A DNA stretch of 64,000 nt from Bacteroides sp. Marseille-P3684 (GCF_900291465.1 NZ_LT985808.1:3376670-3440669), one strand, 5' to 3'. Numbered from the stretch's first letter, positions 34,273-43,622 are shown. Made by a program: numbers and translations. Notes: generated by a model not told the origin, from the sequence alone.

Positions 34273-35451
34273 TTATAGACTGTTCTTGTATAACCGTGCG
34301 ACGGCTTTCTGGAAACGGTTCTCCAGGTCTGCCAGGCGTTCCTGATTGGCATAGACGGTCTCAGCCTCGGTGAAATAGTCGATGACGGAGAGTTGGCCCG
34401 ATTCTACAGCTTGTTTCAGCGCATCAAGGGTACGGGTCATCAGGTCTGTATCATATGCCTGGATGGACTGACGCAGGCTGACTGCCTCATTGAAAAGCGA
34501 TTGCACATCTGCCTCCAGCTGTTGGGCAGCCTGCTCCTGCTCCAGTTCCGCACTGAGCTGACGGGCGCGGGCAGCCTTCACCTTTCCACGGTTATTGAAG
34601 AGAGGAACGGACACACCGACGATGAAGCCATTGAGCATCTCGCCCTTGCCTCCTTCGCGACCATAGCCCACTTCCAACTTCGGCAACCAGCCATGCTTGT
34701 TTACCGTGACGAGCTTACGGGCAGCCTCTGAACCGGCCTCCGCCTGGCGTAGTCCGTAATCGGAACCGAACACTTCATCCCTCACCGCATCAAGACTTTT
34801 CAGCTCTGGGGCAAGCGGATAGACTGTCTCATTGAATTCCAAGGGCATATTACCGTTCATCGCCAACAGGTTCTGGAGGGCTGTACGGTGATCGGCCCCG
34901 TTCTCTGCCATGGCAGCACGCACGTTCATCAACTCCATCTTCACCTTATTTACTTCCAGGATATTGGCGTCTCCTTCCTTCAACCGCTTTTCAAAGAGCA
35001 CATTCAGCTCTTCGGCATTCTTCAGACGAAGTGCATAAAGGTCCTGCAAGCGGTTGAGACGGATCAGGTCGAGACACAGCTCCTTGGCACGTAACAGGAT
35101 ATCACGACGAAGCACGGCGTGTTGCAAATCCAGTGCACGCCCCTGCAACTTGCCGTAGGCACGACGTTGGGCATAGAGCGTGGGGAAGTCAATGCCTTGC
35201 GACACCTCCAACTCCATTTCAGGGCCGATTCCGTCTTCCTCGCCGAACTTGCGGGAATAGCTCACTGACGGGTCTTCCAGGTTGTTCTCGTTTCTCACTT
35301 CCAGCTTCTCGGCACGGACAGCTTCTTCGCCTGCCCGGAGTTCACGGTTGTTTTGTTCGATGCTTTTCAGCACGCGCTCGATGCTGCCGGTCTGTGCATA
35401 CAGCCCGGCAACACCCAAACAGAGCGCAACAGTCAGGAATATCTTTTTCAT
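34273..35451 (-). CDS. TolC-family outer-membrane factor of metal efflux
   Basis: A 392-residue protein with a signal peptide (MKKIFLTVALCLGVAGLYA) and TolC/CusC-like helical hairpins. Two outer-membrane-efflux-protein repeats are visible: one around the ELDLIRLNRLQDLYALRLKNAEELNVLFEKRLKEGDANILEVNKVKMEL segment (landmark RLKEGDANILEVNKVK) and one around LNGFIVGVSVPLFNNRGK. It forms the outer channel for the CzcA-type pump. Its start overlaps the stop of the pump gene by 4 bp (ATGA). It is the last gene of the operon and ends before the bidirectional tmRNA terminator. Confidence 0.93.
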   Translation of the reverse strand: MKKIFLTVALCLGVAGLYAQTGSIERVLKSIEQNNRELRAGEEAVRAEKLEVRNENNLEDPSVSYSRKFGEEDGIGPEMELEVSQGIDFPTLYAQRRAYGKLQGRALDLQHAVLRRDILLRAKELCLDLIRLNRLQDLYALRLKNAEELNVLFEKRLKEGDANILEVNKVKMELMNVRAAMAENGADHRTALQNLLAMNGNMPLEFNETVYPLAPELKSLDAVRDEVFGSDYGLRQAEAGSEAARKLVTVNKHGWLPKLEVGYGREGGKGEMLNGFIVGVSVPLFNNRGKVKAARARQLSAELEQEQAAQQLEADVQSLFNEAVSLRQSIQAYDTDLMTRTLDALKQAVESGQLSVIDYFTEAETVYANQERLADLENRFQKAVARLYKNSL

Positions 35452-38400
35452 TGTTCACTTTGCTGTTGAGGGTTCAACGTACGTCGGCGATTCATCATCA
35501 GATAGACGATGGGGATGATGAAGCCGTTGAGGAAAGTAGACGTCAGCAGTCCGCCAAGAATGACCTTTGCCATGGGACTTTGAATCTCATTGCCGGGCAG
35601 GTCGCCATGAATGGCCAGCGGAATCATTGCCAATGCCGAGCAGAGCGCCGTCATCAGGATGGGATTCAAACGGTCGAGCGAACCGTGAAGGATACTGTCA
35701 TGGAGCGACATGCCTTCATCCTGCCAATGGTGGTAATTGGAGATGAGCAACATACCGTTACGCGTGGCAATACCGAAAAGAGAGATGAGTCCGATGATGG
35801 CAGGGATACTGATTTCCCCGGTGGTAACGACCAGTGCGAACACTCCTCCAATCAATGCCAGCGGCAGGTTGATGAGGATGATGGCACTGTGTGCGGCACT
35901 CTTGAACTGCGTATAGAGGATGAGGAAGATGACGACGATGCTCATGAGCGAGGTCAGCAGCAGCGTACGCGATGCCGCCTGTTCGCTCTCGAACTGTCCG
36001 CCATACTCGATGTGGTAATCCTCGGGCAACTTGATTTCTTCGTCAATGCGGTGCTGGATGTCATTGACCACGCTGCGCACGTCGCGTCCGGAGGTATTGG
36101 CGGAGATGACAATCTTCCGCTTTACGTTCTCACGGCTGATGGTGTTCGGTCCGGATGCGGAACGTACGTCGGCCACATATGTCAGGGGGACTTTCTGTCC
36201 GTCGGGGGTATCAATCATGAGGTTACGCACCTTCTCCATCTCGTTCCGGTAGTCTTCCTCCGTACGGACGACAAGGTTGAACGACTTGCCCGACTCGTAA
36301 ACCTGCGAAACGACCTCTCCTGCCATGTTCACGGAGACGAACTCGCGGAAGTCGGGCAACGTGATGCCATACTTCGCCAACATCTCCCGCTTGGGTTCGA
36401 TGTTCAGCTCCGGACGTTCGATCTGTTGCTCCACGTTCAAGTCGGCCACCCCGTCCACATCGGCAATGGCGTTCTTGATCTGGTTGCCGAGCATGAACAT
36501 CTTGTTGAGGTCGGTACCGAAGAGCTTGATGGCGATGCTGGCCTGCGTACCGCTCAACATGGCGTCGATGCGGTGACTGATAGGCTGCCCGATTTCAATG
36601 TTCGCCCCGGTGATGGTGCTCAACTTCTGACGTACTTCTTCCAGCACCTCTTCACGCGAGCGGTCACCCAGTTCGAAGGGAGCTTCGATTTCCGACACAT
36701 TCACACCGAGGGCATGTTCGTCCAGTTCGGCACGACCGGTTTTACGTCCGACGGTCTTTATCTCGGGGATAGAGAGCAGCAACTCCTCTGCCTGCCGTCC
36801 GATCTTATCGCTTTCTTCGAGCGATATGCCCGGCAGCGAGCTGACATTGATCGTGAACGAGCCTTCGTTGAAGGATGGCAGGAAGCTGTGGCCCAAGGTA
36901 AAGAAGAAGCCCAAGGCTACGAGGAACACGGCAATGGTCGTACCCAGGACCGCCTTGCTGTGGCGCAATGCCCACTCAAGTGCGACGGCATAATACTTGC
37001 GCAACCACACGGAAACGAAACTTTCCTTAGGCAATCCCTCCCCCTTCTCGCGTCCGAGCAAATAGCTGCACAGCACCGGGGTCAGCGTCAGTGCCACCAC
37101 GGTCGAAGCGACCAACGCCACAATAAAGGCGATGCCCAGCGGAACCAGCATGCGCCCTTCCATACCGGAGAGGAAGAACAGGGGAACGAAGCTGACGATG
37201 ATAATCAGGGTAGAGTTGAGAATCGGCATACGTACCTCCTTCGAGGCGTGGAACACGACGTCCATTACCGACTGACGTTCCGCCAGAGGTTTCATCTTAT
37301 TCTCGCGCAGACGTTTCCAGACATTCTCCACGTCGACAATGGCATCATCGACCAGCGAACCGATGGCAATCGCCATACCGCCGAGCGACATGGTGTTGAT
37401 GGTCATGCCCATCCAGTGAAGCACCAGCACAGAGACTACCAGCGAGAGCGGCAGGGTGACCAGTGAAATCAGGGTCGTACGCACATTGGCAAGGAAGAGG
37501 AACAGAATCACCACCACGAAGATGGCACCTTCGTAGAGCGAGCGGCGCACATTGCCAATGGAACTCTCGATGAAGTGCGACTGGCGGAAGATGTCGGTCG
37601 ACACCTTCACGTCGGCAGGCAGGTTCTTCTGCAGGTCCGCAAGCGAGGCATCAATCTTTTCGGTCAGGTCGAGCGTACCGGTGTTGGGCTGCTTGGTGAC
37701 GGTAATGAGCACGGCAGGTTTGCCCTCGACAGAGGCGCAGCCCAGCTTGGGCTGTTGTGCCCCGACACCGACATGGGCTACATCGCCCAGGGTGACAGGC
37801 ATATCGCCTACCCGCTTGACGACGGCACGCGACAGCTCGTCCACATCCGTAGATGACAAGGCACCGCGCACGATGTATTCGTTCCCGTATTCATAGATGA
37901 CTCCTCCATTGGCATTCTGATTCATGTCGCGCGTAGCAGCCATCACCTCGGGCAGGGTAACGCCGTAGTGTTTCATGCGTGCCGGGTCCAGCCGAATCTG
38001 GTACTCCTTGATGTCTCCGCCCAACACGGCAACCTGTGCCACACCGCCCATGGAGAGCAGGCGTGGACGGATGGTCCAGTCGGCAAGCGTACGCAGGTCG
38101 AGCATCGAGGTGCTGTCGGCTGTCAGTCCGATAATCATCAGCTCGCCCAGGATGGACGACTGTGGTCCGAGTGTCGGATTGCCCACATTGTCGGGCAGCT
38201 CCTCGCTGACGATGGCCAACTTCTCCGACACAATCTGGCGAGCCAGGTAGATGTCCGTTCCCCAGTCAAACTCCACCCAGACGACAGAGAAGCCGTTGGT
38301 GGACGACGAACGCACGCGACGTACATTGGTCGCCCCGTTGACTGCGGTCTCTACGGGGAAAGTCACGAGTTGCTCCACTTCCTCGGCTGCCATACCGTTG

Positions 38401-38558
38401 GCTTCGGTCATGACCACCACCGTGGGCGCATTGAGGTCGGGGAACACATCCACTTCGGTGTGGAACGATGTATAGGCACCGCCCACCATCAACAACACGG
38501 AAGCAACCAGGATAAGGATGCGGTTGTTGAGTGAGAAATGTATAATCTTGTTCAGCAT
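35448..38558 (-). CDS. CusA/CzcA-family heavy-metal RND efflux pump
   Basis: The 1036-residue inner-membrane pump of the HME-RND family has twelve membrane helices and two large periplasmic loops. Landmarks are NRILILVASVLLMVGG at the start, DLNAPTVVVMTEANG, the motif GSLVDDAIVDVEN in helix 4, and ATRNGMLLISNYHHW near the C-terminus. The helix-4 motif differs from the DFGxxxDGAVVxxEN of Zn/Co/Ni pumps and from the AIGAMVDAAIVMIEN of CusA (Cu/Ag), so the metal is not clear. It lies 15 bp downstream of the adaptor gene and overlaps the TolC gene by 4 bp. Confidence 0.94.
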   Translation of the reverse strand: MLNKIIHFSLNNRILILVASVLLMVGGAYTSFHTEVDVFPDLNAPTVVVMTEANGMAAEEVEQLVTFPVETAVNGATNVRRVRSSSTNGFSVVWVEFDWGTDIYLARQIVSEKLAIVSEELPDNVGNPTLGPQSSILGELMIIGLTADSTSMLDLRTLADWTIRPRLLSMGGVAQVAVLGGDIKEYQIRLDPARMKHYGVTLPEVMAATRDMNQNANGGVIYEYGNEYIVRGALSSTDVDELSRAVVKRVGDMPVTLGDVAHVGVGAQQPKLGCASVEGKPAVLITVTKQPNTGTLDLTEKIDASLADLQKNLPADVKVSTDIFRQSHFIESSIGNVRRSLYEGAIFVVVILFLFLANVRTTLISLVTLPLSLVVSVLVLHWMGMTINTMSLGGMAIAIGSLVDDAIVDVENVWKRLRENKMKPLAERQSVMDVVFHASKEVRMPILNSTLIIIVSFVPLFFLSGMEGRMLVPLGIAFIVALVASTVVALTLTPVLCSYLLGREKGEGLPKESFVSVWLRKYYAVALEWALRHSKAVLGTTIAVFLVALGFFFTLGHSFLPSFNEGSFTINVSSLPGISLEESDKIGRQAEELLLSIPEIKTVGRKTGRAELDEHALGVNVSEIEAPFELGDRSREEVLEEVRQKLSTITGANIEIGQPISHRIDAMLSGTQASIAIKLFGTDLNKMFMLGNQIKNAIADVDGVADLNVEQQIERPELNIEPKREMLAKYGITLPDFREFVSVNMAGEVVSQVYESGKSFNLVVRTEEDYRNEMEKVRNLMIDTPDGQKVPLTYVADVRSASGPNTISRENVKRKIVISANTSGRDVRSVVNDIQHRIDEEIKLPEDYHIEYGGQFESEQAASRTLLLTSLMSIVVIFLILYTQFKSAAHSAIILINLPLALIGGVFALVVTTGEISIPAIIGLISLFGIATRNGMLLISNYHHWQDEGMSLHDSILHGSLDRLNPILMTALCSALAMIPLAIHGDLPGNEIQSPMAKVILGGLLTSTFLNGFIIPIVYLMMNRRRTLNPQQQSEQ

Positions 38559-38573
38559 ACGCAGTTCCTCCGA

Positions 38574-39818
38574 TTAATGTTCGTGCGTATGGGCAGGAAT
38601 GGCATTGCTTGCCGAAGCGAGCTTCACATGATAAGCGCCCTCGACGACAACCTTATCGCCGGGCTTCACACCGGAGAGAATCTGTACCTCGCGTCCGTTG
38701 TCAGCTCCCAACTTCACCTCCTGCTTCTTATAGCCTTCGGCATCCACCTGCAGGTAGACGAAATGGATGCCCTGCTCCTCGGTGATGGCACTCTTGGGCA
38801 GCGCGATGACATTCTCCATCTCTCCGGACAGGAGGTAAATCTCGACAAACGAACCGGGAATGACGTCGCCCCGGTTGTCAAATTCAAATGTGACCGGCAG
38901 GTAGAACTGGGTGGTGTCCGTCGACTTGCCGAACGACAGGACCCGTCCGCGCAGCTCGTCGAGGGCGTAGACACGGTCGTCGTACGGTGTCTTGAAGTTG
39001 GCAGACACCACGCCGGGAAGATACTTGTAATACCGTTCCGACACCTCGGCACGAAGGAACAGACGACGGTTCTGCGTGAGGGTCATCAGAGGCTGTCCCA
39101 CGGTCACGTAGTCCCCCTCCTTGACCAGGCAGGACTTCACATAACCGCTGATGGGAGCCTGGACACGCTGTCCCGCCTTGCCAGCACCCGACAAAAGGGC
39201 TTCATATCCCAACCGGGCATTCTCGTAAGTCTCCTTGATGGCAGCAAACTCCTTGCGTGACACGATGCCGCTCTCCACCAGTTTGGAAGCACGGTCGTAT
39301 TCATCTTTGGCGGCCTCATAAGCGATGCGGGCGCGTTCGGCAGGTTCGCCTTCCGCAAAGTGACGGGCGGAGACCACCAGCAGGGAGGCTCCCTTGCCCA
39401 CACTCTTACCTTCTACCATGGGAACAGGGAACGAGACCGTTCCGGCCGTTGTTGCCACGACGGTCGCTTCGTCGCCCTGGGCTGCCAGGACCTCTCCGCT
39501 TGTGCGGATTACCTGACGGAACGTCCCGACTTCAGCAGGACGCACCACGATGCCGGCAGCCTTTGCCTTCTCGGGAGTCAGAATGATTTCATCGCCGTGT
39601 GCTTCACCTTCTCCATGAGCGTGAGGCTCAGCCGCCTCATGGGCATGGTCATGCTCCTCTTCCGCCTCATGGGCATGTGCTTCGGTTTCGGCATCGTGTA
39701 TGTGTTCGTGTTCATGTTCGTGTTCATGCCCGTCATGGGCGGTTCCACTGCCGCAGGACGACAGCGAAACAAGCAATGCGCCTGCAAAAGCCGCAAGCGA
39801 CAGATATAGTTTTTTCAT
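38574..39818 (-). CDS. RND periplasmic adaptor with His-rich N-terminus
   Basis: A 414-residue membrane-fusion protein with an N-terminal lipoprotein signal (LVSLSSC lipobox). Directly after it comes a stretch of about 50 residues made largely of His, Glu, Asp and Ala (HDGHEHEHEHEHIHDAE), a likely metal-binding segment. The canonical adaptor domains follow: the lipoyl/barrel-sandwich hybrid (VVATTAGTVSFPVPMVEGKSVGKG), an alpha hairpin and the beta-barrel (QAPISGYVKSCLVKEGDYVTVGQPL). It links the RND pump to the TolC channel. It is the first of the three pump genes, downstream of a probable operator and promoter at 39871-39928. Confidence 0.94.
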   Translation of the reverse strand: MKKLYLSLAAFAGALLVSLSSCGSGTAHDGHEHEHEHEHIHDAETEAHAHEAEEEHDHAHEAAEPHAHGEGEAHGDEIILTPEKAKAAGIVVRPAEVGTFRQVIRTSGEVLAAQGDEATVVATTAGTVSFPVPMVEGKSVGKGASLLVVSARHFAEGEPAERARIAYEAAKDEYDRASKLVESGIVSRKEFAAIKETYENARLGYEALLSGAGKAGQRVQAPISGYVKSCLVKEGDYVTVGQPLMTLTQNRRLFLRAEVSERYYKYLPGVVSANFKTPYDDRVYALDELRGRVLSFGKSTDTTQFYLPVTFEFDNRGDVIPGSFVEIYLLSGEMENVIALPKSAITEEQGIHFVYLQVDAEGYKKQEVKLGADNGREVQILSGVKPGDKVVVEGAYHVKLASASNAIPAHTHEH

Positions 39819-39870
39819 AAGATTGGTGCGTATAAAAATGTTTGTATGATAATCCCGGGCATCACAACGG

Positions 39871-39878
39871 CAAAGATA
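39871..39878 (-). promoter_or_regulatory. -7 box for the metal-efflux operon
   Basis: On the minus strand TATCTTTG lies about 53 bp before the adaptor ATG. The repeats at 39886-39928 lie where a -33 box and operator are expected. Confidence 0.6.
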
Positions 39879-39885
39879 AACCAGT

Positions 39886-39928
39886 CCCGTTGCAACCCCG
39901 TTGCAAATGATAAACCGCAGGCAACGGG
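39886..39928. promoter_or_regulatory. Candidate operator of the metal-efflux operon
   Basis: CCCGTTGCAA is repeated directly 11 bp apart (39886-39895 and 39897-39906), and GCAACGGG (39921-39928) is its inverted copy. The cluster lies just upstream of the -7 box at 39871. It could be the binding site of a metal-responsive repressor or response regulator, not identified in this window. Confidence 0.5.
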
Positions 39929-39953
39929 AATTGCCTGTCGTCTTCCAACAAGT

Positions 39954-40355
39954 TTACACGCAGGGAGGAGCACGCCATCCGCCGACGGCTTGCACGTCCA
40001 ATGGATGGAGGCGTTCGACATAGGCACAGGTATCCCCGTCGACGACACGTTCCGACAAGGAAAGCCTGTACGCGTCAGCCCGGATACCCAGGTCTACGAT
40101 GAAATAAAAGAGAGGGGAAATCAGATGGGAAGGATGAGGGGCGTCACAGCAGAACGAGGTGACACAGGCGTTTCCGCAATCACGGCCTCCGTGATGGTGG
40201 GGACTGTCGGGGCACTCCGCGTCACAACACGTCTGCAGGTCATAGTGCATGCAGAGTGTCAGGTCATCGTGGTGATGATGCGGGAAGACCGCCGCCACCA
40301 GCATGACCAGGCATACTGAAAACAGTATCCATGCGAAGTATCTTTTCTTTTTCAT
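39954..40355 (-). CDS. Small Cys/His-rich membrane-anchored protein
   Basis: A 133-residue protein. An N-terminal hydrophobic helix (FAWILFSVCLVMLVAAVF) is followed immediately by HHHHDD and then clusters of Cys and His (CMHYDLQTCCDAECPDSPHHHGGRDCGNACVTSFCCD, about residues 27-72). The C-terminal part is unremarkable. The composition and its position directly upstream of the metal-efflux operon suggest metal binding or sensing in the periplasm. It resembles an unnamed family (possibly DUF6769) often found next to such pumps; that recollection is not checked. The 98-bp space before the pump promoter shows it may be a separate unit. Confidence 0.75.
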   Translation of the reverse strand: MKKKRYFAWILFSVCLVMLVAAVFPHHHHDDLTLCMHYDLQTCCDAECPDSPHHHGGRDCGNACVTSFCCDAPHPSHLISPLFYFIVDLGIRADAYRLSLSERVVDGDTCAYVERLHPLDVQAVGGWRAPPCV

Positions 40356-40404
40356 GGCCCCTTGTCGATGGATGCACGCTCGTCTGCCTGCCTCCTTCCT
40401 TATT

Positions 40405-41793
40405 CTATTTGGTCAACGAATAAACGACATCCATCACCTTGCGCCCTATCTCGTCGGCGGCTTCAGGAGTCGCAGCTTCGGAGTAGACACGGATGATGGG
40501 CTCGGTATTGCTCTTGCGCAGGTGTACCCACTTGTCGGGGAAGTCAATCTTCACCCCGTCGATATCGTTGATTTCTTCGTTATGATACAACTCTTTCACT
40601 TTCTCCAGGATGGCATCCACAGGGGTGCCGGGAGTCAGGTCGATACGGTTCTTGGCGATGAAGTACGGCGGATAGGTGGCACGCAGCTCGCTCATCTTTT
40701 TCCCTTCATGTGCCAGGTGGCTCAGGAAGAGGGCGATGCCTACCAGTGCATCCCGGCCGTAGTGGCATTCGGGATAAATCACCCCGCCATTGCCTTCGCC
40801 TCCGATAACGGCATTCACCTCTTTCATCTTGGTCACGACGTTCACCTCTCCTACTGCCGCGGCATAGTAGTGCTGTCCGTAGGAACGGGTCACATCGCGC
40901 AGGGCACGTGTCGAACTGAGATTTGACACCGTATTGCCCGGAGTGTGCTTGAGTACGTAATCCGCCACAGAGACCAACGTGTACTCTTCGCCGAACATCT
41001 CTCCGTTCTCACAAATCATGGCGAGACGGTCCACGTCAGGGTCAACCACAAATGCCACATCGTAGCTGCCTTCACGCATCAGGGACATGATGTCGCCCAG
41101 GTTCTTCTCCAACGGCTCGGGATTATGCTGGAAATCGCCGGTCGGTTCGCCATAGAGCGTCTTCACGGTCTCTACACCCAGCGCAGCCAACAGCTTGGGC
41201 AGGATGATGCCACCCACCGAGTTGACCGTATCGAGTGCCACACGGAAGCGGGCACGGCGTATGGCATCCACATCCACCAGCTTCAGCGAGAGGACACGGT
41301 CGATGTGTTTCTGGTCATAAGTGGAGTCCGTGCGATAGCTGCCCAGCGAATCGACGTCGGCGAAGGTGAAGTCTTCCGCCTCGGCGATGCGGAGCACCTC
41401 ATTGCCTTCGGCAGCATTGAGGAACTCCCCGTGCTCGTTCAGCAGCTTCAGGGCATTCCACTGACGGGGATTGTGGCTGGCCGTCAGAATGATTCCGCCA
41501 CAGGCACCTTCCATGGTCACAGCCAGTTCGGTCGTGGGGGTTGAAGCCAGGCCGATGTCGACCACGTCAAATCCCATTCCCATCAGGGTGCCGCACACCA
41601 CACTCCGCACCATTTCACCGGAGATGCGTGCATCCCTGCCTACCACAATCTTGTTGCTTTCTGTCGCATGGGTCCGACGGACCAGGGTGGCATACGCAGC
41701 CGTAAACTTCACGATGTCCAACGGATTCAGCCCGTCACCGGCTTGTCCGCCTATCGTACCCCGTATGCCTGATATGGATTTTATGAGTGTCAT
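40405..41793 (-). CDS. glmM: Phosphoglucosamine mutase
   Basis: The 462-residue alpha-phosphohexomutase fits GlmM. The phosphoserine loop is in LTASHNPRQWNALKL (Ser of TASHNP is phosphorylated), the metal loop is DPDVDRLAMI, and the sugar loop is GGEGNGGVIYPECHYG (GEGNGG). The phosphate-binding loop SNTEPIIRVYSEA closes the protein. It converts glucosamine-6-phosphate to glucosamine-1-phosphate for peptidoglycan and LPS. It overlaps the DUF4827 gene upstream by 4 bp, so both are on one transcript. Confidence 0.93.
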   Translation of the reverse strand: MTLIKSISGIRGTIGGQAGDGLNPLDIVKFTAAYATLVRRTHATESNKIVVGRDARISGEMVRSVVCGTLMGMGFDVVDIGLASTPTTELAVTMEGACGGIILTASHNPRQWNALKLLNEHGEFLNAAEGNEVLRIAEAEDFTFADVDSLGSYRTDSTYDQKHIDRVLSLKLVDVDAIRRARFRVALDTVNSVGGIILPKLLAALGVETVKTLYGEPTGDFQHNPEPLEKNLGDIMSLMREGSYDVAFVVDPDVDRLAMICENGEMFGEEYTLVSVADYVLKHTPGNTVSNLSSTRALRDVTRSYGQHYYAAAVGEVNVVTKMKEVNAVIGGEGNGGVIYPECHYGRDALVGIALFLSHLAHEGKKMSELRATYPPYFIAKNRIDLTPGTPVDAILEKVKELYHNEEINDIDGVKIDFPDKWVHLRKSNTEPIIRVYSEAATPEAADEIGRKVMDVVYSLTK

Positions 41794-42416
41794 CGTTTCT
41801 TCTGGTAAGTGATTTCATAATAGTAGGGAGCCACATAAGACGAAGCCGTCTGATGTCCGGCACTGTGGGGAACAATCACTCTCACACGTGCCAGGTCTCC
41901 GTTGGGCAATTGGACGGCGGGCTTGATGTAGTTCAACGGGACGAGCCATCCTGTCGGAACGGACTGTCCGTAGTTGGAAGCCATGTTACCTTCGGTGAAC
42001 GAGGCGGTAAACTCGCCGCTGCTCTTGGAACACATCATCACGTCATAGGAGTTCGTACCGATGAGGTTCGAGGTCGACATCGTGTCGCCTGTCTCCACCA
42101 GCACTTCCACAAAACGCAGAAGGAACTCGGCACGTTCGCCGTTGCGCATCAGTTCGCCATCACCGCGCTTGAGAATCTGCATGTAGACACCGCTGTCGTC
42201 GAAATAGACATACTCGTTCCGCGACACGTCCGTCGTGGTGTCGTTGGCATAAAATTCATTCTCACTGATGACCTTGATATTGTTGGCAGAGATGTAATTA
42301 CTAATCCATCTGCGTTCCTTTTCCTTCTTTTCAGCATACGTCTCCGTGTCATCACAGGCCTGGAACACCAGTCCCAACGCGAAGAAGGCAAGCAGCAGGT
42401 AACTTAACTTTTTCAT
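41790..42416 (-). CDS. DUF4827 family lipoprotein
   Basis: A 208-residue protein with a lipoprotein signal peptide (LLLAFFALGLVFQAC, Cys20 is the lipidation site) followed by DDTETYAEKKEKERRWISNYI, the characteristic opening of DUF4827. The fold in the rest may be similar to FKBP-like proline isomerases (LFKEGNMASNYGQSVPTGWLVPLNYIKP; landmark VPTGWLVPLNYIK). It is probably periplasmic or at the inner face of the outer membrane. It precedes glmM with a 4-bp ATGA overlap, a linkage I recall in other Bacteroides. Its function is unknown. Confidence 0.85.
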   Translation of the reverse strand: MKKLSYLLLAFFALGLVFQACDDTETYAEKKEKERRWISNYISANNIKVISENEFYANDTTTDVSRNEYVYFDDSGVYMQILKRGDGELMRNGERAEFLLRFVEVLVETGDTMSTSNLIGTNSYDVMMCSKSSGEFTASFTEGNMASNYGQSVPTGWLVPLNYIKPAVQLPNGDLARVRVIVPHSAGHQTASSYVAPYYYEITYQKKR

Positions 42417-42442
42417 CCAGATTCGTTTCTATATTAATGTCG

Positions 42443-42450
42443 CAAAAGTA
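42443..42450 (-). promoter_or_regulatory. -7 box for DUF4827-glmM
   Basis: On the minus strand TACTTTTG matches TAnnTTTG, 26 bp before the DUF4827 ATG. No -33 TTG is seen at the usual distance. Confidence 0.55.
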
Positions 42451-42503
42451 ATAAAACAGGATATTGACCGTCGTTCTTTTCTATGACTATTATACTTCTA
42501 TAA

Positions 42504-43541
42504 CTATTTTTTTATCAGCTCATCCTGGTATTTCACCAAGGCACGCTTGAATAAATCAACGGCTTCGCTCATGCTGCCATAGAACTCTCCTCCCGACGCA
42601 TTCAGGTGCCCACCGCCATTGAAATATTCAGACGCAATCTTGTTGCAGGGGAAATCGCCGACCGAACGGAGGGAGATTTTGATCATGCCGGCATCCCGGT
42701 CCTCACGCAGGAAAGCCGAGAAGCGGATGTTCTTCACGGACAGGGGGATGTTGACAAATCCTTCCGAATCGCCTTTCACATAGTTGAAGCGTTGCTGCTC
42801 GGCATTGGTCAGGGTAATCAGCGCCGAACAGAACTCGGGATAGACCACCATCTTCTCATACAGGATGAAACCCATGAGGCGCAGACGGCTCTCCGAATAG
42901 GTGTTGAACACCTTTCGATAGATGGCATCCTTGTCAATTCCCTTGGCTATCAGTTCGCTGATGATGAAGTAAATCTCACGGTTGTTGGAGTTGTAGGTGA
43001 AGCCTCCCGTGTCGGTCATCATGCCCGTGTAGATGCACTCGGCACTCTCCTTGCTCATCTCTTCAAAATCGCCCAACCGGCAAATCAGGCGGAAGATGAG
43101 TTCCGACGTGGAGGCAATCTCGGGATGGGAAATCGTGATGCGGCAGAACTCCTCCGGATAGGGATGGTGGTCAATCATCGCCTTGCGTGCCGGCGAGGCA
43201 GCCACGGCATCCGCCATCTTGTCCAGCCGCTTCAAGGCGTTAAAGTCCAAGCAGAACAACACATCGGCGCCGGCAATCAGTTCGTCGGCAAACTCCTTGT
43301 ATTTATCATAACGCAAGATATCCTTGGAGCCGGGCATCCAACGCAGGAAATCCGGGAAGGCGTTGGGCACGATGACAGTCACCGTCTTGCCCTGTTCCTC
43401 CAGGTAATGATACAGTCCGAGGGAAGAACCGATGGCATCGCCGTCGGGGGCGACGTGCGCCACGATCACAATCTTCTCTGCACGGTCCAACCACTTCTTC
43501 AGATGGTCTATCTTGGCTTGCGGAATAACTTTGGTCAGCAT
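42504..43541 (-). CDS. nrnA: DHH-family bifunctional oligoribonuclease/PAP phosphatase
   Basis: The product of 345 residues has the two-lobed DHH/DHHA1 arrangement. The N-lobe has HVAPDGDAIGSSLGL (Asp-Gly-Asp, motif I), CLDFNALKRLD (motif II), and IDHHPYPEE with the DHH motif. The C-lobe ends with GGGHLNASGGEF, the GGGH DHHA1 motif. NrnA-type enzymes degrade 2-5-nt RNAs and 3'-phosphoadenosine-5'-phosphate. I set the start at ATG 43541 (MLTKVIPQAK). An in-frame ATG at 43556 would add MKHTT; both lie after the -7 box at 43574. Confidence 0.9.
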   Translation of the reverse strand: MLTKVIPQAKIDHLKKWLDRAEKIVIVAHVAPDGDAIGSSLGLYHYLEEQGKTVTVIVPNAFPDFLRWMPGSKDILRYDKYKEFADELIAGADVLFCLDFNALKRLDKMADAVAASPARKAMIDHHPYPEEFCRITISHPEIASTSELIFRLICRLGDFEEMSKESAECIYTGMMTDTGGFTYNSNNREIYFIISELIAKGIDKDAIYRKVFNTYSESRLRLMGFILYEKMVVYPEFCSALITLTNAEQQRFNYVKGDSEGFVNIPLSVKNIRFSAFLREDRDAGMIKISLRSVGDFPCNKIASEYFNGGGHLNASGGEFYGSMSEAVDLFKRALVKYQDELIKK

Positions 43542-43573
43542 AGTCGTATGTTTCATTCTTTGATTATAGCCTG

Positions 43574-43581
43574 CAAAGGTA
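43574..43581 (-). promoter_or_regulatory. -7 box for nrnA
   Basis: On the minus strand TACCTTTG matches TAnnTTTG and lies 18 bp before the first in-frame ATG (43556). Confidence 0.55.
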
Positions 43582-43622
43582 CTTTAATTTTCTTCATGAC
43601 AGGGAACTGTCTCCCGGAATCT

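Noticed and set aside
35133-37466. 777-residue plus-strand frame antisense to the RND pump
   Set aside because: Composition (His/Arg/Gln-rich) and lack of any domain mark it as a shadow of the real gene on the minus strand.
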